From assembly GCA_949127685.1 (NCBI GenBank), contig CASBPW010000270.1, forward strand, positions 1 through 6,865: DNA of 6,865 nt, given 5' to 3'. Each line of letters starts with the position of its first letter. Position 1 is the stretch's first letter. A model generated the notes under the pieces. The model was not told the DNA's origin. It did not search any database and was given only the letters and a program-made list of their open reading frames with translations. Position numbers and translations under genes: made by a program. This document shows, one piece after another, positions 1 through 5,670 of the stretch. Origin of the DNA: Candidatus Sivonenia alaskensis PMM_0068 (GTDB taxonomy: Bacteria > Cyanobacteriota > Cyanobacteriia > Gloeobacterales > PMM-0068).

Positions 1-2
1 TA

Positions 3-116
3 AATAAAGGTCCATATCTGCCAGAGGCTGTGACTATTTTGGATGATGTCTTGACTCGTATGCAGGCCCATCAGTTAAAAAAAACGCCTCAACTGCGGGC
101 TTTACATTCTTGGTAA
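3..116 (+). CDS. 3' end of an unrecognised protein gene (partial)
   Basis: An open frame enters from the left edge and ends at TAA 114-116, giving 37 C-terminal residues. The peptide begins NKGPYLPEAVTILDDVLTRM and ends with LRALHSW. It looks like an amphipathic helix followed by a basic tail, but I do not recognise the family. The start and nearly all of the gene lie outside the window. Real coding status rests only on the open frame reaching the edge and its natural composition, so this is tentative. No clear terminator follows; two small hairpins (172-187 and 241-257) lie downstream, neither with a proper T-run. Confidence 0.45.
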   Translation, partial: NKGPYLPEAVTILDDVLTRMQAHQLKKTPQLRALHSW

Positions 117-584
117 AAGTAGGGTGCGATTTAGAAAGTCGAGCGTTAAAAGTAAATCATCCCCTGTGCGTGGAGAGTTATCTCTCCCTATGGAATCTAG
201 CTCGTTGTCCCCACGAAAAGAGTAAGGAAATGCAACAAATTACTATGCTTTATAGTATGCGTTTTAGAATAGGAAGCCTAACAAGAATTAGCAACAAAAA
301 ACTGGGGATGTAAGCATTTTAATACTGACGCAGAACAGGTGATCGCCACTAGGATGCAAAACGACCTGGCTTAACCTGAGTTTTACCACCACAGTCCAAA
401 ATAGTAACGCGCGGCGATCAGGGTAGGGAAATAGCGGAGGTTAATCCAGCAAACCAGCAATTTATGCCGAATCATATAGAGGGCTATAAAGCAATTCACC
501 ACTGCGAAGTCCAGGTTCCTCCGTTTGTCATGGCTGAGCGCTATTGGTTTGAGATAGAGGGAACGGTTTCGATGGAAACCATGT
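117..584. other. gene-free stretch with two small hairpins and one unassigned open frame
   Basis: I see no recognisable gene in these roughly 470 bases. Two short perfect inverted repeats are visible: GGAGAG-TTAT-CTCTCC at 172-187, and TACTAT-GCTTT-ATAGTA at 241-257, the latter followed by a short T-rich stretch at 262-265. Either could form a weak RNA hairpin, but neither is a convincing terminator. On the minus strand, one frame stays open from the hicA remnant (start near 709) down to a stop at 383. Past its first 18 codons it encodes a hydrophobic, aromatic-rich peptide (for example FAVVNCFIALYMIRHKLLVCW) with two possible membrane segments. It is entered only through a deletion-made frameshift and matches nothing I know, so it may be chance or the remains of an unidentified gene. 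Confidence 0.4.
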
Positions 585-630
585 GCATCTGTTCGTGGGG
601 GTAGCTCCGAAGTATGCTCCTTTCCGTGTT

Positions 631-709
631 TTACTCCTTCCGCAAAAATTCTTCGCTGTTTGAGCCGTCTCACTATTTCTCTGTATCGAAAACCTGAAAG
701 CTGCCCCAC
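631..709 (-). pseudogene. hicA toxin remnant with an internal 149-base deletion
   Basis: The GTG start (707-709) and first 18 codons read MGQLSGFRYREIVRRLKQ, one residue different from the intact HicA at 1597-1824. The sequence then jumps to the codons for the last residues (EEFLRKE, stop TAA at 631-633), but in another frame. The missing 149 bases correspond to roughly residues 19-68 of the intact protein. These include the catalytic histidine of the GSH motif and the double-stranded RNA-binding core. Since 149 is not a multiple of three, the joint also shifts the frame. No working mRNA interferase can be made from this copy. Its start abuts the stop of a hicB remnant, the same junction as in the intact pair. 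Confidence 0.85.
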
Positions 710-744
710 TTAGCTTCCAACCACTAGGGGGTAATCCAATACAC
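710..744 (-). pseudogene. hicB antitoxin remnant (last codons only)
   Basis: Directly upstream of the broken hicA, on the minus strand, the final codons of a HicB survive. They read VLDYPLVVGS and stop at TAA 710-712, against VFDYPLVVGG in the intact copy at 1825-2055. Similarity to the intact hicB ends at about 744, beyond which the sequence is unrelated, so about five sixths of the gene is gone. The TAA-GTG stop-start contact between hicB and hicA is preserved, which shows this was once a coupled pair. No antitoxin function is expected. Confidence 0.75.
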
Positions 745-777
745 CAGAGTATTGAGGCCGTCCGTTGCAAGCCCTGG

Positions 778-846
778 CTAAGCGGCACCACGTTTATCAG
801 ACAAAATTTTGCTGATTCGTGTCTGGGCTACCCCCATATCTTTGCT
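778..846 (-). pseudogene. possible fragment of an XRE-type helix-turn-helix regulator
   Basis: A minus-strand frame ending at TAG 778-780 reads SKDMGVAQTRISKILSDKRG before two alanines and the stop. The pattern 'lGvsQprIS-il-gK' is the turn and recognition helix of Xre/Cro-family helix-turn-helix domains, such as HigA-type antitoxins. Only about 20 residues can be matched: there is no plausible start or N-terminal helix, because the frame runs back into the 3' end of the Uma2 gene. If real, it is a scrap of a regulator, perhaps an antitoxin, left when the Uma2 gene or the repeat moved in. The match is by eye over a short span and could be coincidence. Confidence 0.4.
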
Positions 847-850
847 TCGC

Positions 851-1414
851 CTACAGAAAAATCTGAGCGATGGGGGTGCTGAATCCTGGCAGCAGGGGTG
901 AGGTGAGCATGTCTCCGTCAAGCAGAGTGGCAACGAGTTGGAGCTGAGTTTCGGTGCGACGATAAATTTCCAGGGTCTTCACTTGCCAATTGACGATCCA
1001 ATATTCCTGGACGCCGTGCAAGGAGTAGAGTTTAAGTTTAACTTCTCTGTCCCACTGCTCGTTGAGGTCTCCAGGAGAGAGGACTTCAACTATTAGCTCA
1101 GGGGCAACGGTCAGATGCCCTGCCTCATCAATGCCATTGGCAAGGCTTTCTCGTCTAATCCAAACAACATCGGGAATTACTGCGTCAGTCGGAGTAAAAA
1201 TAACGCCCGGTGTCTGAAAAGTTTTACCAAGCTGGCTCTGTCTGGACCAAATTTCTAGTTCTACATGAATGTTGCCGCCTGCGCCTTGATGACGGATGTG
1301 AGGGGCGCAGGTCACAAGAAGTTCTCCATCAACGATTTCGTAACGTTTCCAACCGCCATCGTCGGGCATGGCATTAAGATCTCGGGTTGTCCAGCGTAGG
1401 GAATTGGCGACCAT
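851..1414 (-). CDS. Uma2-family protein (DUF820), predicted PD-(D/E)XK endonuclease
   Basis: This 187-residue protein has the normal size and layout of the Uma2 (DUF820) family, which is very abundant in cyanobacteria. The N-terminus has the typical WTTRDL-n-AMPDDG then YEIVDGELLV (25-34). A restriction-endonuclease-like core follows: PD at 81-82, PELIVEVLSP at 105-114 (acidic E110), then a lysine helix with K126 and K128. The GVQEYWIV signature is at 134-141. D82, E110 and K126 are the expected catalytic acidic-acidic-lysine set. Despite the fold, the biological role of the family is unsettled; many members travel with transposons or toxin-antitoxin genes. The ATG at 1412-1414 gives the usual N-terminus, but the site before it is a poor ribosome-binding sequence. 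The 56-base repeat A lies about 80 bases upstream, as repeat B lies upstream of hicB. The gene looks intact. Confidence 0.88.
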   Translation of the reverse strand: MVANSLRWTTRDLNAMPDDGGWKRYEIVDGELLVTCAPHIRHQGAGGNIHVELEIWSRQSQLGKTFQTPGVIFTPTDAVIPDVVWIRRESLANGIDEAGHLTVAPELIVEVLSPGDLNEQWDREVKLKLYSLHGVQEYWIVNWQVKTLEIYRRTETQLQLVATLLDGDMLTSPLLPGFSTPIAQIFL

Positions 1415-1494
1415 AGGGTTGACTGTTGAACTTGTATTTCAGTGTAGTTGATTTGACCTGTGAGACTCGTATTGGCTTTAAAGAGTTTTGCATT

Positions 1495-1550
1495 CAGCAA
1501 ACTTTCAGAATATTCTTATCCACCGCTCAGTCTTCCATCATTCCTCACCC
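1495..1550. repeat. 56-base direct repeat A, left of the hicBA unit
   Basis: This segment matches 2111-2166 in the same orientation at 46 of 56 positions by hand alignment, with no gaps. The conserved ends are CAGC-AACT-TCAGAATATT and CCATCATTCCTCACCC. It contains the palindrome AGAATATTCT (1506-1515). It abuts exactly the start (1551) of the other repeat shared with 585-744. Read on the minus strand it lies upstream of the Uma2 gene, so it could also carry part of a promoter or an operator. The wording resembles the degenerate intergenic repeats common in cyanobacteria, but I cannot assign it to a named family. Confidence 0.75.
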
Positions 1551-1859
1551 GCATCTGTTCGTGGGGGTAGCTCCGAAGTATGCGCCTTCCCATGTGTTAC
1601 CTCTTCCGCAAAAATTCTTCCGGTGTGATGCCAGCCTGATTCAAGATGGCGCGCAGAGTACCTTCTGGCATATCTCCCGGATGATTGGGTATGGTGGTGT
1701 ACCTATTGGTCTGTGGGTCGCACCAAATTTCATGGGAGCCAGCCGCCTGCCGGTCGAACTGGAAACCAAGCTGTTTGAGCCGTCGTACAATCTCTCTGTA
1801 TCGAAAACCTGAAAGCCGCCCCACTTAGCCCCCAACCACCAGTGGGTAATCAAATACAT
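1551..1859. repeat. hicBA-end repeat, copy 2 (309 bases, complete)
   Basis: This is the full-length counterpart of 585-744. It covers the 3' flank of hicA (1551-1596), all of hicA and the last dozen codons of hicB. The 46-base flank downstream of hicA is as conserved between the copies as the coding parts. That suggests it moved with the genes or serves a purpose such as an mRNA 3' end. Bases 1621-1769 have no counterpart in copy 1. Confidence 0.85.
1597..1824 (-). CDS. hicA: HicA-family toxin (mRNA interferase)
   Basis: This 75-residue protein is a typical HicA. HicA toxins bind and cleave RNA through a small dsRBD-like fold and a single catalytic histidine, stopping translation until HicB neutralises them. 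Visible here are the N-terminal helix (SGFRYREIVRRLKQLGFQF), the GSHEIW motif with catalytic His31 (29-34), and the strand TTIPNHPGDMPEGTLRAIL, the usual 'ipnH-g-e-p-gTlr-il' part. The C-terminal ITPEEFLRK follows. The start is GTG at 1822-1824, directly after the TAA of hicB with no gap, so translation is very likely coupled. The antitoxin-first order ensures antitoxin is made before toxin. The first residues are confirmed by conservation in the broken copy at 631-709. It appears intact. Confidence 0.93.
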   Translation of the reverse strand: MGRLSGFRYREIVRRLKQLGFQFDRQAAGSHEIWCDPQTNRYTTIPNHPGDMPEGTLRAILNQAGITPEEFLRKR

Positions 1860-2055
1860 CTTCAGCGGTTTGTAAATTTACCGGTCTCTGCTGTTCAAGT
1901 TGAGCTTCCAACAATTTTTTAGCCACGTCTCGGGCGATTTCCAGCGTTTCAGTGATGGTGCGCCCCTGAGCGACCAAGCCAGGCACATCGTCGCTGGTGG
2001 CAAGGTATACCCCCTCTGGCAATTTTTCAATGTGCAAATTTACAATTTTTTCCAC
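1825..2055 (-). CDS. hicB: HicB-family antitoxin (short form)
   Basis: This 76-residue protein has the partial RNase-H-like fold of HicB antitoxins, which cover the HicA active site. It opens with strands VNLHIEKLPEGVYLATSDDVPGL in two pieces, continues with VAQGRTITETLEIARDVAKKLLEAQ (the usual 'GdT-eEAl-na--a' helix), and ends in DYPLVVGG. It is the short form with no evident ribbon-helix-helix or helix-turn-helix DNA-binding domain. Self-repression would therefore need another factor or a different mode; this is inference. The start is GTG at 2053-2055, with a modest AGAG-type site about 10 bases before it. It directly precedes hicA and diverges from the GMC oxidoreductase gene, leaving a 173-base intergenic region that holds repeat B. 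Confidence 0.92.
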   Translation of the reverse strand: MEKIVNLHIEKLPEGVYLATSDDVPGLVAQGRTITETLEIARDVAKKLLEAQLEQQRPVNLQTAEDVFDYPLVVGG

Positions 2056-2110
2056 GGTTTGACTCTCTGCACTAGCTGAGTTTGTTCATAGTCTATTTTG
2101 CCTATTTTCT

Positions 2111-2166
2111 CAGCGAACTATCAGAATATTCCAACTCAGCTCTCAGCTTTCCATCATTCCTCACCC
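2111..2166. repeat. 56-base direct repeat B, right of the hicBA unit
   Basis: This is the partner of 1495-1550, the two spaced 616 bases apart. It lies in the 173-base region between the divergent hicB and GMC oxidoreductase genes. It starts 56 bases upstream of the hicB start on the minus strand. The palindrome GAATATTC is kept (2123-2130). It may mark the right boundary of a duplicated or inserted hicBA unit, or hold a shared upstream control element. I found no convincing -35/-10 pair for the GMC gene in the 62 bases that follow. Confidence 0.75.
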
Positions 2167-2228
2167 AGGCTTGGCTTCTAAATTATCGGTAGAACCCATC
2201 GGCTATCCTGCATGGATGGAGCAAGCTT

Positions 2229-3389
2229 ATGTCTACCAACCACTATGACCTGATCATCATCGGTACCGGAGCAGGGGGCGGAACACTCGCCTATCGCTTA
2301 GCCCAGAGCGGCAAGAAGATATTGATCCTAGAACGCGGTCCTTTTTTGCCGAGAGAGAAAGACAATTGGAACACTAAAGTCGTCTTTAACAGCGACCGCT
2401 ACCACAACCCAGAGGTTTGGTACGACAAAGACGGCAAAGAACTGCACCCCGGCATGAGTTACTTCGTTGGGGGCAATACCAAAGTTTATGGAGCTGCGCT
2501 GTTTCGTCTAAGAGAAAAAGACTTTGAGGCCTACCAACATAAAGATGGTCTCTCACCAGCATGGCCGCTCAAGTATCGAGACTTTGAACCCTATTATGTC
2601 CAAGCAGAAAAGCTCTATATGGTGGCTCTTGCTTGTGGAGCAGTAAACTCATCGGTCTTGATGCTCCGCTCTGCCAATAAGCAGCATCCCCGTGGCTTAG
2701 CCAATCGTTCCGATCTGGTTGGGCGTAACTTCATGAAGCATGTGTTGGGTTCGATCATCGGGGTTAGCAAAAAGCCCAACTCGACGATTTTCCAGAAAAC
2801 CCTATCCATTAACGATTTCTACTGGGGAGAAGCAGGCTACGACTACCCGATGGGCCAGATTCAAACCCTGAGTAAAGTCAGCAAGGAAGCGCTGGAAGGT
2901 AATTCAGAGGCTTATGCCCCCCTGACGCCAGAAGAAGTAGCCAGTCATTCCATTGACTGGTGGCTGACTACAGAAGACTTACCGGACCCAAACAACCGAG
3001 TTCGTGTGGATGGGGACAAAATCATCCTTGACTATACCGAGAACAACAACGAACCCTATGATCGACTAGAGAAGCGCTGGATTGAAATTCTCAAATCGAT
3101 TGAATGCGGTCAGGCGATCATGCCCAACTGCTCCTATTTCACGGAGGCAGGCAAAACCTACACGGGGAAGTTACCCCTAGACGGAGTCGGGCATCAAGTC
3201 GGTACCTGCCGCTTTGGGGAGGATCCCACAACCTCGGTCCTGGACTTGAATTGCCGCACCCACGATCTTGATAATCTCTACGTCGTCGATGGCAGTTTCT
3301 TCTGTTCCAGTGGAGCGGTAAACCCAACCCTAACCATTATCGCCAATGCCTTACGGGTAGGAGATCATCTCCTTGAACGGATGAATTAA
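2229..3389 (+). CDS. GMC-family FAD oxidoreductase, apparently missing an internal segment
   Basis: This is a glucose-methanol-choline type flavoprotein of 386 residues; relatives I know run to about 500 or more. GMC enzymes oxidise alcohols or sugars with bound FAD. The N-terminal Rossmann motif is clear (IIIGTGAGGG, G12-x-G14-x-x-G17, with ribose-binding E35). The conserved ELHPG...YFVGGNTKVYGAALFRLREKD stretch and SPAWPLKYRDFEPYY follow. The C-terminal catalytic pair is present as H322 in GHQVGTCRFG and N365 in NPTLT. Between AEKLY (ending near residue 130) and ALACGAVNSS (from 133), full-length relatives carry roughly 120 more residues. Here they are absent with the frame kept, so much of the region between the two FAD-binding halves is lost. 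The ATG has GGAG at 2218-2221, seven bases upstream. It is the first gene of the plus-strand operon. It may be an inactive deletion form or a pared-down enzyme; family assignment is secure, activity is not. Confidence 0.9.
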   Translation: MSTNHYDLIIIGTGAGGGTLAYRLAQSGKKILILERGPFLPREKDNWNTKVVFNSDRYHNPEVWYDKDGKELHPGMSYFVGGNTKVYGAALFRLREKDFEAYQHKDGLSPAWPLKYRDFEPYYVQAEKLYMVALACGAVNSSVLMLRSANKQHPRGLANRSDLVGRNFMKHVLGSIIGVSKKPNSTIFQKTLSINDFYWGEAGYDYPMGQIQTLSKVSKEALEGNSEAYAPLTPEEVASHSIDWWLTTEDLPDPNNRVRVDGDKIILDYTENNNEPYDRLEKRWIEILKSIECGQAIMPNCSYFTEAGKTYTGKLPLDGVGHQVGTCRFGEDPTTSVLDLNCRTHDLDNLYVVDGSFFCSSGAVNPTLTIIANALRVGDHLLERMN

Positions 3390-3400
3390 GGAGAGAAAAC

Positions 3401-3418
3401 ATGGTTATGGTGGATTGA
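3401..3418 (+). other. five-codon open frame with a good ribosome-binding site
   Basis: Right after the GMC stop codon, GGAGAG at 3390-3395 sits five bases before ATG GTT ATG GTG GAT TGA. This is a better-placed ribosome site than many real genes have, yet it drives only a five-residue frame. It may help ribosomes pass from the GMC gene to egtB (3449), or be the stump of a former gene. In another frame the same stretch reads WWIEASYPKDEDD, which looks protein-like but has no start. No known leader-peptide logic (a run of one amino acid or a terminator) is visible. Confidence 0.3.
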
Positions 3419-3448
3419 GGCTTCGTATCCCAAGGATGAGGATGATTT

Positions 3449-4732
3449 ATGTTTAGTCCTAGCTCTATAGTTCAATCTGGAACCAGACGTTCTCTGGCAG
3501 AGCACTATCAAGAGGTCCGTCAGGTCAGTGAACAACTTTGCCGCCCTTTGATGACAGAAGACTATGGGATTCAGAGTATGCCGGATGTCAGCCCTCCGAA
3601 GTGGCATCTGGCCCATACGACCTGGTTCTTTGAGACTTTGCTCTTGGTTCCGAACCTACCGGGCTATGAAGTATTTCATCCTAAGTTTGGCTATTTGTTC
3701 AACTCCTACTACGAGTCGATCGGAGAGCGCCATCCTCGTCCCCAGCGCGGTCTTTTATCCCGTCCAACCGTGGAAGAAGTCTATCGCTATCGGGCCTATG
3801 TAGATCAAGCCATGCAATTGCTGCTGAGCCAACAGGCGGATGATCCAGCACTACATGCTCTGCTTCTCCTGGGCCTTCACCATGAGCAGCAACACCAAGA
3901 ATTACTGCTCACCGATATCAAACACATTCTGGCGCTGAATCCTCTGCGTCCTGCTTATCGGTCGGATCTCCCATTCCTCGCTTCTGAGCCTGCTATCTCC
4001 AGAGAACGATGGCTGGATTATCCTGGTGGGCTTTATGAGATTGGCTATGAGGGCGAAGATTTTGCCTTTGATAATGAGGGACCGCATCACTCAGTCTATC
4101 TCCAGGATTATTGGCTGGCTTCTCGTTTGGTGACCAACGGAGAATACTTAGAATTCATTCAGGCCAGGGGTTATCAGAAACCGGAATACTGGCTCTCTGA
4201 GGGCTGGGCAACCGTGCAGGCTGAGCGCTGGCAGGCTCCGCTCTATTGGGAACAGCTTGAAGGGGCCTGGTGGGTGATGACTTTGGGGGGACTGCGGCCC
4301 CTGAATGAACATGAACCTGTCTGTCATGTCAGTTTCTACGAAGCCGATGCCTTCGCTCGTTGGGCAGGCAAGCGGCTGCCAACGGAGGCCGAGTGGGAGG
4401 TTGCTGCGTCCCAAGTGCCCATACACGGCAATTTTTTGGAAAGCGGGCAGCTCCATCCTTTTCCAGCCATGGGTCTCACCCGACCAGATCAGTTGTTTGG
4501 TGATGTTTGGGAGTGGACGCAGAGTGCCTATCTACCTTATCCAGGTTTTCAGCCAGCCCCCGGTGCGGTGGCGGAGTACAACGGTAAGTTCATGTGCAAC
4601 CAGATGGTCTTGCGGGGAGGGTCCTGTGCCACTTCCCAGAGCCATATTCGCCACAGCTATCGCAACTTCTTCCCCCCGTCTACCCGGTGGCAGTTCTCTG
4701 GAATCCGCCTGGTTAATCCACATCCTCTATAG
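3449..4732 (+). CDS. egtB: EgtB-like non-heme iron sulfoxide synthase
   Basis: This 427-residue protein has the normal size and two-domain plan of EgtB. EgtB uses iron and O2 to couple a thiol (gamma-glutamylcysteine or cysteine) to the imidazole of hercynine in ergothioneine synthesis. Residues about 12-165 form the DinB-like bundle. MPDVSPPKWHLAHTTWFFE (44-62) supplies one iron histidine (H53 or H56), and LHHEQQHQE supplies H145 and H149 with E151 (HxxxHxE). Residues about 190-427 form the FGE-sulfatase-like domain, with GDVWEWT (351-357) and RGGSC (389-393) ahead of HSYRNFF and the GIRL end. The ATG at 3449 has GAGG at 3438-3441, spacing seven. It lies 59 bases after the GMC gene and 10 before the next. 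No egtD, egtA, egtC or egtE is nearby, so the partner methyltransferase must be elsewhere, or the enzyme acts on another substrate. OvoA is less likely because there is no C-terminal methyltransferase domain. Confidence 0.93.
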   Translation: MFSPSSIVQSGTRRSLAEHYQEVRQVSEQLCRPLMTEDYGIQSMPDVSPPKWHLAHTTWFFETLLLVPNLPGYEVFHPKFGYLFNSYYESIGERHPRPQRGLLSRPTVEEVYRYRAYVDQAMQLLLSQQADDPALHALLLLGLHHEQQHQELLLTDIKHILALNPLRPAYRSDLPFLASEPAISRERWLDYPGGLYEIGYEGEDFAFDNEGPHHSVYLQDYWLASRLVTNGEYLEFIQARGYQKPEYWLSEGWATVQAERWQAPLYWEQLEGAWWVMTLGGLRPLNEHEPVCHVSFYEADAFARWAGKRLPTEAEWEVAASQVPIHGNFLESGQLHPFPAMGLTRPDQLFGDVWEWTQSAYLPYPGFQPAPGAVAEYNGKFMCNQMVLRGGSCATSQSHIRHSYRNFFPPSTRWQFSGIRLVNPHPL

Positions 4733-4742
4733 AGGTTCAATC

Positions 4743-5627
4743 ATGGATACTTCTTGGCATATAACCGGAAAAATCAAGCCACACGATCTAACGGAATGCA
4801 GACTGCAATTGCACTACGCGATTCAGTTCATCGCGGCGACGGGGACTGCTTTGGCCGAACCGCTCTCAGACTATAGCCACGCCAGCCTGGACTGGAATCC
4901 CGACTTGGCGGTGTTTATGGGCGCACCGATTCGAGCCACTAAACCGTTTCGAGTTGCGCTAGAACCAATCCACCTTACGTCTATTCTTTTGGATAAAAAG
5001 GGAGAAACCATTGCTTCTCTGGCCCTCGCTCAAAAAACCTTGGTAGACGGGATGAGCTGGCATCAAGGTGAAATCTCCAAGCTTGGTGCCGATGCCAGCA
5101 AGATTGAGTTTCTTTCCTATCCACCGGATGATTTTCCAGATCATCCCCTTGCGGACGGTGATGTCTTCCCTGGCAAACGCTATGCGGACGAATCCAAAGC
5201 AGAAGCCGGACGTCAAGAACTCACCAATTACTACGCCAATACCCACCGACTACTACAGGAACTTGTTGACGCGACAGAGGATGCTTCTCCGATTCATATT
5301 TGGCCGCACCACTTCGATATGGCAATCTTGATTTCGCTTTCAGGTAAAAAGGATGGGGAGCTGATGACGATAGGCATCGGGATGTCGCCTGGGGATGTGA
5401 GCTACAACGAGCCCTACTGGTATGTATCTCCCTATCCTTATCCCAGCCCGGAGAATCTTCCGTCTCTGGCAGGTCATGCTCTCTGGCATACCGAAGATTG
5501 GGTGGGTGCCGTACTCACAGCCTCCAAGCTGACGCAAGATTCAGCGGAAGCCCAAGAGAAGCAAGTTAGGGGATTCTTGCAATCTGCTTTAGAAGTATCG
5601 AAAGCCTTGCTGGTAGAGCCCTCGTAA
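4743..5627 (+). CDS. conserved-looking protein of unknown function with a WPHHFD motif
   Basis: I cannot assign a named family to this 294-residue protein. No signal peptide or membrane segment is evident, so it is probably cytoplasmic. The first ~110 residues contain LEPIHLTSILLDKKGE and look like a beta-rich domain. A helix with ELTNYYANTHRLLQELVDA (about 160-178) leads to HIWPHHFDMAILISL (W187-P-H189-H190-F-D192). Next come GIGMSPGD (211-218), EPYWYVSPYPYP and an HTEDWVGAVL segment (H249). The clustered H189, H190, D192 and H249 could bind a metal; that is inference. The frame is open far upstream into egtB, but the ATG at 4743 is the sensible start. AGAGG (4731-4735) lies seven bases before it and overlaps the egtB stop, and the longer frame merely reads through egtB. 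The 10-base gap implies coupled translation and a shared pathway with egtB. Confidence 0.85.
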   Translation: MDTSWHITGKIKPHDLTECRLQLHYAIQFIAATGTALAEPLSDYSHASLDWNPDLAVFMGAPIRATKPFRVALEPIHLTSILLDKKGETIASLALAQKTLVDGMSWHQGEISKLGADASKIEFLSYPPDDFPDHPLADGDVFPGKRYADESKAEAGRQELTNYYANTHRLLQELVDATEDASPIHIWPHHFDMAILISLSGKKDGELMTIGIGMSPGDVSYNEPYWYVSPYPYPSPENLPSLAGHALWHTEDWVGAVLTASKLTQDSAEAQEKQVRGFLQSALEVSKALLVEPS

Positions 5628-5670
5628 GTTCTTATTCTTAGACGGTCCTGGATAGCTATGGAGGTTCCCC

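Larger units (their letters stand above)
585..744. repeat. hicBA-end repeat, copy 1 (160 bases, internally deleted)
   Basis: This segment matches 1551-1859 in the same orientation. Bases 585-654 align to 1551-1620 and bases 655-744 align to 1770-1859, with substitutions but no net gaps in either part. The only length difference is the absence here of the counterpart of 1621-1769 (149 bases). Both copies start at the same point (GCATCTGTTCGTGGGGGTAG), and similarity stops after the last codons of hicB. This copy is the degenerate one: it holds a broken hicA and the tail of hicB. It is probably an old duplicate or an independently acquired relative of the intact hicBA unit. Confidence 0.85.

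Noticed and set aside
172..257. Intrinsic terminators for the first partial gene
   Set aside because: Both hairpins have only six-base stems, and neither is followed by a proper T-run.
110..313. Plus-strand 67-residue frame after the first partial gene
   Set aside because: It starts at a TTG inside the end of the previous gene, lacks a ribosome site and resembles no protein.
528..791. Minus-strand 87-residue frame across the broken hicBA copy
   Set aside because: It runs in a different frame from the recognisable HicA and HicB remnants and reads through their stop-start junction, so it is a by-product of decay.
1426..1812. Plus-strand 128-residue frame across the Uma2-hicA gap and hicA
   Set aside because: It is antisense to the well-supported hicA and has no ribosome site or recognisable domain.
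4305..4742. Upstream extension of the unknown-function gene into egtB
   Set aside because: The frame is open, but it lies over the clearly coding egtB frame and its peptide has no protein-like pattern. The ATG at 4743 has a well-placed ribosome-binding site.
4743..5627. Assignment of the unknown gene to DUF5996
   Set aside because: The WPHHFD and SPGD wording is faintly reminiscent, but the N-terminal signature I associate with that family is absent, so I left it unnamed.
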